From CALKYB01 sp964510575 (GTDB lineage: Bacteria > Bdellovibrionota_C > UBA2361 > SZUA-149 > CALKYB01): a stretch of DNA of 64,000 bases. Of the stretch, positions 1 through 7,738 are shown piece by piece (positions within the stretch are counted from its first letter, which is position 1; each line of letters starts with the position of its first letter). Position numbers and translations under genes: made by a program. Where the stretch lies: assembly GCA_964510575.1 (NCBI GenBank), contig CAZECN010000010.1, positions 1 to 64,000 on the forward strand, read 5' to 3'. A model generated the notes under the pieces. That model made no database searches. It saw nothing but the letters and a program-made list of their open reading frames with translations, and had not been told where the DNA came from.

Positions 1-700
1 CAACCTCATCAGTGGAACCAGTAAACTCAGCAACCGATCCCAGCTCCCTGACCACTCCTCCATAAAGCATAGCAACTCTATTACTGACCTGAAAGACTTC
101 AGGTATCTCGTGAGAGATAACTATTCCTGTAAAGCCTGCCCTAGTTTGCATCTCAGCAATTAACTCATAGATTTCCTGACCCATGTAAGGATCAAGACCA
201 GTGTTAGGCTCATCAAAAAGAATGATCTCGGGCTCCGTAACGAGGGCTCTGGCAATTCCAATTCTTTTTCTCATGCCAATCGAAACTTCCCCTGGCAAAG
301 AAAACTGCTTACCAGTCATGCCAACATCATCTATTCTCTTTACCACCCTTTCATGAATCTCGTCTTTGGTTAACGAACTATTATAACGCAAAGGAAAAGC
401 CACGTTATCGTAAAGAGTCATTGAGTCAAACAAGGCTGCAGACTGAAACAATATTCCCATATTCTGACATATCCTTTGCCTTGCTCTGGGAGACTCTGCC
501 GCAGTTACAGATTTATCCCCTATCCAAATCTCTCCTTTATCAGCTTCAAGTAAACCAGAGATGATTTTCAGCAAGACACTTTTGCCCGTGCCGCTAGGTC
601 CGACAATAGCAATGGTTTCTCCTGAAGCTATTTCAAGATTAACGCCCCGCAACACTTGCTGACTTCCAAAACTTTTATGCAAGTTTTCAATTCGGATCAT
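1..700 (-). CDS. mlaF: MlaF-type ABC transporter ATP-binding protein, partial (runs off left edge)
   Basis: This is the ATPase subunit of an Mla/Ttg2-type phospholipid transporter, which powers lipid movement between inner and outer membrane from the cytoplasmic face. I translated it from an ATG at 700. Walker A GPSGTGKS is at residues 34-41, followed by a signature-like SIGMRKR, Walker B IILFDEP, a GLDP D-loop and the switch ISHEIPE. The frame stays open to base 2, so the C-terminus is outside the window. It starts 17 bp after the stop of the mlaE-like permease, so the two are probably cotranscribed. The signature has SIGMR where LSGGMR is usual. The family call is firm; the exact substrate is inferred from the permease neighbour. 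Confidence 0.88.
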   Translation of the reverse strand, partial: MIRIENLHKSFGSQQVLRGVNLEIASGETIAIVGPSGTGKSVLLKIISGLLEADKGEIWIGDKSVTAAESPRARQRICQNMGILFQSAALFDSMTLYDNVAFPLRYNSSLTKDEIHERVVKRIDDVGMTGKQFSLPGEVSIGMRKRIGIARALVTEPEIILFDEPNTGLDPYMGQEIYELIAEMQTRAGFTGIVISHEIPEVFQVSNRVAMLYGGVVRELGSVAEFTGSTDEV

Positions 701-717
701 TAGAAAGCTTCCAGATA

Positions 718-1512
718 CTAAAAAAATACCTGAGTGAGAATAGAAGTAAGAAAATAATCTACAACCAAAATAGTAACAGAAGAAGTTACGACTGCGCTGG
801 TAGTGGCTGCATTAACCCCAACCGCTCCAAAACCACAGGTCCAGCCTTTGTAGCAGGAGATCCAGGCAAAGCAGAGGCCAAACACAAGGGCCTTAACAAT
901 ACCAGAATAAACGTCAACCGGAGCGACCGCAGAGGTCATCTGAGAAATAAAAGTTCCCGAAGCCAAATCAAGAGTCCCTACACCCACTAAATAGCCACCG
1001 AATATTCCCATACAATTAAAGAAGAGTGAAAGAATCGGCAGACAAATTATTCCGGCAAGTAACCTTGGCACCATCAAGTGCTGAATTGGATCAACCGCCA
1101 TTGAACGAAGGGCATCAACCTGCTCGGTTATCTTCATAATCCCAAGCTCAGCAGTCATTGCTGAGCCGGCACGACCATTTACCATTAAGGCTGTAAGAAC
1201 AGGCCCTAGTTCTCGAAGCAAGCCCAAGGCAATCATCGGACTAGTAAAAGCTGTTGCTCCAAACTTTGAAAGAGTATGCTCACCCTGTACTGCCAGAACA
1301 GCTCCAGTGAATCCTCCAACCAAAGTAACAACTGCAATAGAGCCGACACCAATTTGGTAAATTTGTTTAAAAAGAAGAGAAAAATGCCAAGGAGGTAAAA
1401 AAGCTCGCCAAATAATCTGAAAAAGGAAAAGCCAGGCTGCACCAAAACCTCGAAGGTTATCGATAATAGTTTCGCCAAGCTGTATTGGAACTTTCAGTAT
1501 TTTTTGTAGCAA
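718..1512 (-). CDS. mlaE: MlaE-family ABC transporter permease
   Basis: This is the inner-membrane permease of an Mla-type lipid transporter, 264 residues, the normal family length. The hallmark central block is present (ELGPVLTALMVNGRAGSA, then AELGIMKITEQVDAL), followed by several hydrophobic segments to the C-terminus. The start is TTG at 1512, 15 bp after the rlmE stop, with AGGA about 10 bases upstream. The order rlmE-mlaE-mlaF suggests one transcript. The substrate-binding MlaD partner would be expected past the left edge. The family is established by the conserved block; the phospholipid role is inferred from known homologues. Confidence 0.92.
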   Translation of the reverse strand: MLQKILKVPIQLGETIIDNLRGFGAAWLFLFQIIWRAFLPPWHFSLLFKQIYQIGVGSIAVVTLVGGFTGAVLAVQGEHTLSKFGATAFTSPMIALGLLRELGPVLTALMVNGRAGSAMTAELGIMKITEQVDALRSMAVDPIQHLMVPRLLAGIICLPILSLFFNCMGIFGGYLVGVGTLDLASGTFISQMTSAVAPVDVYSGIVKALVFGLCFAWISCYKGWTCGFGAVGVNAATTSAVVTSSVTILVVDYFLTSILTQVFF

Positions 1513-1527
1513 ACCCGTTATTTCCTG

Positions 1528-2139
1528 TTAGTTGTTTTGTAGACCTTTAAATCCCTGACCCACAAAATAAAGTTCACTTGAAGAACCACGAGTGGACTTC
1601 AACTTGAACCTTTTAAAGCTGCCAAAACTGCCACGGTAATTTTGAAAAACCTGATCTGCCTCAGCACTTGGGAACACCTTGGCAACAACGGCACCTCCAT
1701 TTTTGAGTAGCGAACCTGAAAGTTCCAAAACCAACTCAGCCAGTTCAGCCGAACGGCAAGCATCTCTAAAAGAAACGCCAGTCAGTGGCGCACTCATATC
1801 GGACAGCAACAAATCCGCTTTGCCTCCTAGAGACGATAGAACCTGAGTTTGATTCTCGATAGAGGTAATATCACCCTTATGAATCAAGACACCTTCTTTA
1901 TTCAGAGGTTCAACGTCCTTAAGGTCTATACCTACGACTTTCCCAGAGGGCCCTGTGAGGTCAGAAGCGACCTGCAACCAGCCACCAGGGAAGCAGCCTA
2001 GGTCCACGACCTTTTGTCCTTTTTTAAACAAACGGGCTCTTTGGTTGAGCTCAATCAGCTTATAACTGGCGCGAGATCTATAACCCGCCTCTTTGGCCTT
2101 GCGATAAAAGCCGTCTTTTCTTTGATAAGCCTTGCCCAT
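1528..2139 (-). CDS. rlmE: 23S rRNA (uridine-2'-O-)-methyltransferase RlmE (FtsJ/RrmJ)
   Basis: RlmE methylates the 2'-OH of a uridine in the A-loop of 23S rRNA using S-adenosylmethionine, late in 50S assembly. The 203-residue length is typical. Visible features are SRASYKL (first catalytic Lys), the SAM motif VVDLGCFPGGWLQVA, LLSDMSAP (catalytic Asp), AVVAKVF (second Lys) and ELYFVG (Glu), giving the full K-D-K-E tetrad. It starts at ATG 2139 and heads the rlmE-mlaE-mlaF run. Its upstream region is shared with a divergent gene at 2346 and contains a 16-bp inverted repeat. Confidence 0.95.
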   Translation of the reverse strand: MGKAYQRKDGFYRKAKEAGYRSRASYKLIELNQRARLFKKGQKVVDLGCFPGGWLQVASDLTGPSGKVVGIDLKDVEPLNKEGVLIHKGDITSIENQTQVLSSLGGKADLLLSDMSAPLTGVSFRDACRSAELAELVLELSGSLLKNGGAVVAKVFPSAEADQVFQNYRGSFGSFKRFKLKSTRGSSSELYFVGQGFKGLQNN

Positions 2140-2221
2140 AATGATAGTTATTTCAGTAAGTTATTTAATTTTCCACTAAAATCTCAATTTTCCCGTTGAT
2201 TAGTTTCTATTATTTTTCTAT

Positions 2222-2267
2222 AAAACTTTTATCGAAACAATTTGCATAATATTTCGATAAAAGTTTT
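2222..2267. repeat. 16-bp perfect inverted repeat in a divergent promoter region
   Basis: The arms AAAACTTTTATCGAAA (2222-2237) and TTTCGATAAAAGTTTT (2252-2267) are exact reverse complements around a 14-base spacer. They lie between rlmE (minus, starts 2139) and the plus-strand gene at 2346, where no terminator is needed. An operator or a structured leader is more likely. No T-tract follows in either direction. Confidence 0.75.
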
Positions 2268-2345
2268 CAAACCTGATTCTGCAAAGAGAGAGACTCTTAA
2301 GCTTTGTTACAGAATTCAGCATAAATAGCATGGAGGAATAGAAAT

Positions 2346-2708
2346 ATGAACCACTCTGCCGCACTTATTGAACCGCAGGCGATCCTTGAACTAGCAGCTA
2401 TAGTACTAACTATTGTCTATGTCGGAAAGCTAGCTCTAGAAGACCTTTGGCAATCAGCCAATGAAAGTTCAGCTTCGACATCTAGCCAGGGGCAACGAGC
2501 TCCTCTACACAAAAATGTAGGAGCGATTGGTCTTTCAGCAGGCTTGGGCTACTGGGGCTGTGCAAGACGAGAAGCTAAGCGCATTGACAAGAAAAACTCT
2601 AAGAAAAGAAACAATCTCAGTTTGTGGGACAACTTAAGTCAGGTGGCTAGTGCCGGCTCTTTGATCTCCACTCCTAAAAGATCGCTACTTAATCAAATAG
2701 CTATCTAA
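2346..2708 (+). CDS. Small protein with one N-terminal membrane segment, unknown function
   Basis: I do not recognise this 120-residue protein. Residues about 10-30 form a hydrophobic stretch (AILELAAIVLTIVYVGKLAL) that looks like a membrane anchor. A Ser/Thr-rich linker follows, then a Gly-rich patch with GLSAGLGYWGC and a strongly basic segment (KRIDKKNSKKR). The start is well supported: GGAGGA at 2332-2337 sits 8 bases before the ATG. It is divergent from rlmE and has no same-strand neighbour close by. A cytoplasmic basic tail behind a single anchor is the simplest reading. Confidence 0.6.
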   Translation: MNHSAALIEPQAILELAAIVLTIVYVGKLALEDLWQSANESSASTSSQGQRAPLHKNVGAIGLSAGLGYWGCARREAKRIDKKNSKKRNNLSLWDNLSQVASAGSLISTPKRSLLNQIAI

Positions 2709-2883
2709 ACTGCTCGGCTAGAGGTGGCTGTTCAGAAGGAGCATAAAACTGGAACTAAAGGATTTTATTAAATTAGTAAACATCTCTGTAATCTAGCGAT
2801 ACTATAGAATGTTTCAATCAAACCCTCGAACAAACAAGCTGTACCCAAAATCCCCAAATGCTAGTCCAAGGACTGGCACTCGA

Positions 2884-2911
2884 AGGCTCCCGCTATGGGA
2901 GCCTTTTTTTT
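2884..2911 (+). terminator. Rho-independent terminator
   Basis: The stem AGGCTCCC (2884-2891) pairs with GGGAGCCT (2897-2904) around the loop GCTAT, followed directly by a run of T on the plus strand. It is GC-rich and compact. It could end the 2346 gene or an unannotated small RNA between 2709 and 2884. Confidence 0.85.
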
Positions 2912-2914
2912 AAC

Positions 2915-2969
2915 AACTTCTATATGCACTCTTCTCTTCGTTTCCTCGACAAGAGTGCATATAGAAGTT
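2915..2969. repeat. 19-bp perfect inverted repeat upstream of the helicase gene
   Basis: AACTTCTATATGCACTCTT (2915-2933) and its exact reverse complement (2951-2969) flank a 17-base spacer. It begins directly after the terminator T-tract and lies 95 bases before the helicase start. The arms are AT-rich and no T-run follows, so it does not look like a terminator. It may be a binding site or leader element for the helicase gene. Confidence 0.75.
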
Positions 2970-3063
2970 ATTTTCTAAGTCTCTACGAGAAAAAAAATAC
3001 GGTAGTAATTAAAAAGTTATTAAAACCTAAAACCCTTATAGACTAAAAATTAAAGTTCTATGC

Positions 3064-5127
3064 ATGGTAGCGAAGCCTAATATGAAAGACGTGTTTTCAG
3101 ATTTAAACCCAGCTCAAAAAAAAGCTGTTGAGCATACTGAAGGTCCTCTATTGGTATTCGCGGGTGCCGGAAGTGGAAAAACTCGAGTACTAACTAGAAG
3201 AATCGCGAACCTAATTCAAAACCATGGGGTTCATCCTGCCAATATACTTGCCGTAACTTTCACTAACAAAGCTGCGGCTGAGATGAGAAACAGAGTAGCT
3301 ACGCTGCTAGGTAGAAACATCAACAGCATGTGGATTGCAACCTTTCACTCAGCCTGTGTAAGGATCTTGCGGAATCATGCTACTGACTTAGGTTATAGCT
3401 CTCAATTTGCAATTTACGACAGCTCTGACAGTAAAGCTGTTATGAAGCGGGTCTACAAACAAATTGGAATAGACCCCCGAATTATCGAACCAAAAACTGT
3501 TCTTTCTACAATTGATAAGTCGAAGAATAGCTTTATGGACCCTGAGGATCTACGTCATAGCGCCCTCTTGCCAGACAATATGATTGAGTTAGTGGCTGAC
3601 TTATATCAAGCTTATCAAGACGAACTACAGTCTTGTAATGCCATGGACTTTGGTGACTTACTTTGCAACACACTGTCTCTCATCAAAATTGATAGCACCG
3701 TGAGAGATAAGTATCGTCAGCAATTTAAGTATATTCTAGTCGACGAGTACCAAGATACCAACGAAGTTCAGTATCAACTAATCAATCTTCTCGCCGCAGA
3801 ACATAAAAACCTATGCGTGGTAGGTGATGACGACCAATCAATCTACGCTTTTCGCGGAGCTACTATAAAAAATATTCTGAGCTTCTCGGAAGACTATAAA
3901 GATGCTGTCACCGTAACTCTTGATACTAACTACCGCTCAACTCAAAATATTCTTAAAGTTGCCAATTCAATCATTGCCCCCAATAAAGCACGCCAGGAAA
4001 AAACGATGGTTACTGGTAACCCAGATGGTCCAAAAATAAACTGTATAAAATCCTACGATGACCAAGAGGAAGCCGAGTTTGTAATAAGAGAAATTTCAAG
4101 CTTTCTTTCAAATGGAATTTCCCCTGCAGACATGGCTGTATTTTACAGGACTAATGCTCAGTCTAGGGCAATTGAAGAGGCTTTGTTCGATGCCGGCATT
4201 GCCTACAATATCTTTGGTTCTCATAAATTCTACGAAAGAAAGGAAATCAAAGACATCATCGCTTACTACAGGCTATTGCTAAATCAGCAAGATAACGAAG
4301 CTTTTCTAAGAGTTATAAATACTCCAGCTAGAGGTATTGGGAATACCACAGTGGGGAAACTAATAGCTTTTGCAAATCAAGAGAAACTCTCTTGTTTTGA
4401 AGCAATGGAAAGAATAGTTGATGGTCAAAGCAGTAGCTTAAGTGGGGCAGTTCTAAAAAAGTTAAAAACCTTTTATGATCTCATTATCTCTCTTAGGCAA
4501 AAATCTGAATCCGCACGAAAGAAGCTTGTTAGCCAAGATTCCCTCTCTGAAGAAAACTACAACGCGATTGCAGAGCTAATTCGTTCAATAGCTGAACACA
4601 GTAAGTATTTGTCAAAACTTAAAAGTGAAAATACGCCTGAGGCCGAAAGTCGAATAGAGAATATAACAGAGTTAATGCGAGTAGCTGCAGACTTTGTAGC
4701 CAGAAATGAAGATGAAGAAGGTAATCTACCTGGGCTAGAAGATTTCCTAGACCGAACCAGCTTGGCTTCCGATTTAGATAAAGACATTGAAAAGGATAAA
4801 AACGAAATGGATGAAGCAGTGTCCTTAATGACGCTGCACCTCGCCAAAGGCCTAGAGTTTGATGTTGTATTTTTACTTGGTCTAGAAGAAGGATTATTGC
4901 CCCATTCTCGCTCTTTGGAATGTAAGGAAGATTTAGAAGAAGAAAGGCGCCTTTTTTATGTTGGTGTAACCAGAGCAAGAAAAGTCTTACACCTTACACG
5001 CTCTACCAATCGCACTACTTTTGGAAGAAACAGTTGGTATAACGGAATGCCATCGCGTTTTATCGAAGATATTCCAGATCATCTTGTCGAAGATCGAGGC
5101 TCTGGTTTCCTCGAAAACTACTACTAG
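3064..5127 (+). CDS. uvrD: Superfamily 1 DNA helicase, UvrD/PcrA/Rep type
   Basis: This is an ATP-dependent 3'-5' DNA helicase used in repair and replication-fork processing. It has 687 residues, in the range of Rep/PcrA. Walker A AGAGSGKT is at residues 33-40. TNKAAAEMRNR (Ia), VDEYQDTN (II), GDDDQSIYAFRGA (III), TNYRS (IV), LMTLHLAKGLEFD (V) and LFYVGVTRAR (VI) follow in order. The start is ATG 3064 or, six codons on, ATG 3082; neither has a strong ribosome site. UvrD, PcrA and Rep are not separable from motifs alone, so the symbol is provisional. The C-terminus is short, without an obvious RNA-polymerase-binding Tudor extension. Confidence 0.93.
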   Translation: MVAKPNMKDVFSDLNPAQKKAVEHTEGPLLVFAGAGSGKTRVLTRRIANLIQNHGVHPANILAVTFTNKAAAEMRNRVATLLGRNINSMWIATFHSACVRILRNHATDLGYSSQFAIYDSSDSKAVMKRVYKQIGIDPRIIEPKTVLSTIDKSKNSFMDPEDLRHSALLPDNMIELVADLYQAYQDELQSCNAMDFGDLLCNTLSLIKIDSTVRDKYRQQFKYILVDEYQDTNEVQYQLINLLAAEHKNLCVVGDDDQSIYAFRGATIKNILSFSEDYKDAVTVTLDTNYRSTQNILKVANSIIAPNKARQEKTMVTGNPDGPKINCIKSYDDQEEAEFVIREISSFLSNGISPADMAVFYRTNAQSRAIEEALFDAGIAYNIFGSHKFYERKEIKDIIAYYRLLLNQQDNEAFLRVINTPARGIGNTTVGKLIAFANQEKLSCFEAMERIVDGQSSSLSGAVLKKLKTFYDLIISLRQKSESARKKLVSQDSLSEENYNAIAELIRSIAEHSKYLSKLKSENTPEAESRIENITELMRVAADFVARNEDEEGNLPGLEDFLDRTSLASDLDKDIEKDKNEMDEAVSLMTLHLAKGLEFDVVFLLGLEEGLLPHSRSLECKEDLEEERRLFYVGVTRARKVLHLTRSTNRTTFGRNSWYNGMPSRFIEDIPDHLVEDRGSGFLENYY

Positions 5128-5154
5128 AAACCGGTTTTGGCATTTTAGAAAGTT

Positions 5155-7533
5155 CTAGAACTGAACTGCTGCGTCCCCAGCTATGATAGTGCCATTCTCA
5201 GAATCCACGCAAGCTCCCTCAGAAACAATCGTTGCTCCGACAATTTCCGAGTAACAATCATTTGTATAAGTTTGCTCTACACCGTGTAAGGAAGTCGCAC
5301 ATACAGGATCATAGCCTGATGTAATACACGCATCAATATTAACTCCACAAGCTTCAGTATCTACTACTATTGCTCCAGCATTCTCTGCTTGGCATTGACC
5401 AGCAAAAGTAATCAGATGGTCTTGAGTAGTCACAGCGCAAACTAGACTCCCATCATCCGTGCAGCTTTCAGTCGAACACTCTCCTTCAGTAATATCTGAG
5501 GCCATTGCTCTCTCAGCTTCACAAAGATTTGGATAAGTTTCCTGCTGACCTTCTTCGTTCAACCCGCAGACAGGTGCAAATTCTTCCGTACATGTAAGAG
5601 GATCTTCTGCACACTCTCCTTGCATTATTGAAGTGGCTCCATCAGCCTCTGCCATACAAAGATTTGAATATGTTTCCTCTACCCCCTCTTCATTAACCCC
5701 ACAAACAGGCGCAAAATCAGAGTTGCAAATTACAGGCTCTTCTTCACACTCGCCTTCAGTAATTTCCAAAGCCCCTGCTCTTTCAGCTTCACAGAGATTG
5801 GGAAAAGTTTGAGGTATTTCTCCTTCCCCAATAGATCCGCAAACTGGAGCAAATTCCGTTGTGCAACCCGAAGACATTGGTTCACACTCTCCCTGCATTA
5901 TTGAAGTGGCTCCATCAGCCTCTGCAAAGCAAAGATTATCATAAGTTTGCTCTTCTCCATCTTCATTCAGGCCACACACTGGTCCAAATTCCATTGTACA
6001 AACCGTAATTTCTTCACACTCTCCTTCTGATATTTCCGTTGCCCCTGCAGCTTCAGCAAGACAAAGATTGGCATAAGTAGTCTCCATTCCATCTGCATCT
6101 AAACCACAAACTGGCATCCTCTCTCGTGAACAAGTACTTCCTGAGCCTTCTTCAAGTTTCATCATACCTCGCTGATAGTGACGCATAAAAAACTGATCAT
6201 TACGGGCTCTAGATTCCAAACGAACCTCATCCATGTCTCCCATGAATAGATCCTCGAATGGCGCAAATAATTGAGGGGCAACATCGGTTTGTACATCATC
6301 AATATCAGCTGATTCCATCACGCCCTGTGATGAATTTAGGCATGCCACAAGGCCGACACCGTTGGTAAAACATGGTTGTGGCAGAACAGGATAGCTTATG
6401 GTTGCTGCTCTACCAGCAACTGTTAGGCTAGACGAATTCCTGTTAAATCGAGATCTTAAGTTGAAGCTCTCAACTGGTATCTCTCTACTGGCAACACTTT
6501 CTCCATTGAGAAAGATATTCATCATACCATTGAAAACTCTAGCTCCTACATGATGCCACTCATCTTCAGTCAACTGCTCAAGTGGCTCCGTGCGTAGCTC
6601 TACATCCTGACCATTGAGATACATCGAAACCAATAGGCTAGGCGCCTCCTCTGAATCAGCAATAATTCGAAATCTTAGCTCATCGTGTTGAGGATCCATT
6701 TGGATCAGCACATCCATAGATGAGTCCATATCAGATGAATCCGGCATTTCTTCAGCCATTGGCTCTTCTTCATCCATAGCTGACTCCATTCCGTCCGAAT
6801 TCTCAGTTGCTGGAGCTGTTATTGCTACTGTAACTTCAGCCGTCCCCACCGTTACTTCAGTGGCATCTATATCTTCCATCATTTCCACAGCCATCGGTGC
6901 ATCTTCTGAGATCATTGCCGTATTGCGGTGAGTGATTCGTGTAGGGATATGCTTTTTTGCCACAGATACAATAGTCGAGCTTTTAGCTTCATCAAATCTG
7001 ATCCAGCTTGAAAAAGTCATTTGGTGCTTATTTAGACGCACGTTATCAAATGAAACTACGCCGGTCGGACCATCAAAACGCATCGCGTTTTTTCCAAAGA
7101 CGCCATCGACTCGACTAGTGCCAACCCCTGCAAAACCAACACTTCGTATTCTTCTTGAAGACATAGGATGACTATTTACAACTCTTTGACTGCCATCCGC
7201 TTCCTCAAAGGCTAGACGAAGATAACTAGTTAACGGTTTAAACCGTGCTCTTAGATTAAATCTTCCAGGAAAAGGATAGGGATCAGAAACTTCTGCTATC
7301 GTTAAGCCTTGCTCTTGAATCCCAACGGTTCCAGCATCGCCTTCTATGGTTATAGTTTGATCAGACATCTCAACCAAATCAGCCTCACCTTCTATCGTTA
7401 TTGTAGAATCGGGCATTTCATTCATATCAGACTCCTCAGCCATATCTTGGGCGTTGGCTGCACTAGTTAAAATAAGTGCAGTCAGAAAGAATGAAAACAA
7501 AGGGAAATTTGAAGGAAAACTACGTGAGGACAT
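5155..7533 (-). CDS. Secreted protein with LamG-like domain and seven Kazal-type inhibitor repeats
   Basis: The 792-residue protein starts with a signal peptide ending near SAANAQ. A short acidic repeated segment follows (TITIEGEADLVEM / TITIEGDAGTVG). Residues about 110-420 resemble a LamG/concanavalin-like jelly roll (TFSSWIRFDE, EDEWHHVGARVFNG), interrupted by a Met/Glu/Asp-rich insert. From about residue 466 to 780 there are seven Kazal-like units, each about 41-50 residues, with the frame C-x(6)-PVCG...TY.NLC.AE..GA..I..G.C; the last two are divergent. Kazal domains normally inhibit serine proteases. It lies 205 bp downstream of an HtrA-type protease on the same strand. An adhesive role rather than inhibition is also possible. 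Confidence 0.85.
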   Translation of the reverse strand: MSSRSFPSNFPLFSFFLTALILTSAANAQDMAEESDMNEMPDSTITIEGEADLVEMSDQTITIEGDAGTVGIQEQGLTIAEVSDPYPFPGRFNLRARFKPLTSYLRLAFEEADGSQRVVNSHPMSSRRIRSVGFAGVGTSRVDGVFGKNAMRFDGPTGVVSFDNVRLNKHQMTFSSWIRFDEAKSSTIVSVAKKHIPTRITHRNTAMISEDAPMAVEMMEDIDATEVTVGTAEVTVAITAPATENSDGMESAMDEEEPMAEEMPDSSDMDSSMDVLIQMDPQHDELRFRIIADSEEAPSLLVSMYLNGQDVELRTEPLEQLTEDEWHHVGARVFNGMMNIFLNGESVASREIPVESFNLRSRFNRNSSSLTVAGRAATISYPVLPQPCFTNGVGLVACLNSSQGVMESADIDDVQTDVAPQLFAPFEDLFMGDMDEVRLESRARNDQFFMRHYQRGMMKLEEGSGSTCSRERMPVCGLDADGMETTYANLCLAEAAGATEISEGECEEITVCTMEFGPVCGLNEDGEEQTYDNLCFAEADGATSIMQGECEPMSSGCTTEFAPVCGSIGEGEIPQTFPNLCEAERAGALEITEGECEEEPVICNSDFAPVCGVNEEGVEETYSNLCMAEADGATSIMQGECAEDPLTCTEEFAPVCGLNEEGQQETYPNLCEAERAMASDITEGECSTESCTDDGSLVCAVTTQDHLITFAGQCQAENAGAIVVDTEACGVNIDACITSGYDPVCATSLHGVEQTYTNDCYSEIVGATIVSEGACVDSENGTIIAGDAAVQF

Positions 7534-7738
7534 ACTAAAAACCTTAATAACTAATTAAAAAACCTTTACTACTAGTAGGAAGACTTGGACGGCAAATGCA
7601 TAGTCCTAGCCCCCTCTGATTCGTTATTCAGATTTTCATCAAATTTGTGAGTTATACGGTAAGGCCTATTAATACCTGCGTATTTACAGGCGCTTATACT
7701 AGTGCCCAGTCCAAACTATTAATATGTCAGTTCGGTTT

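Larger units (their letters stand above)
2709..3063. other. Gap with an orphan terminator and an inverted repeat
   Basis: No convincing coding sequence was found here; an open frame at 2858-3046 runs through the terminator stem and has no ribosome site. The stretch holds an intrinsic terminator at 2884-2911 and a 19-bp inverted repeat at 2915-2969. The terminator lies 176 bases past the nearest stop codon, so either the 2346 transcript has a long 3' end or a small RNA ends here. Confidence 0.5.

Noticed and set aside
2858..3046. Open frame of 62 codons across the terminator and inverted repeat
   Set aside because: It runs through the terminator stem and the 19-bp repeat, has no ribosome site and no recognisable protein pattern.
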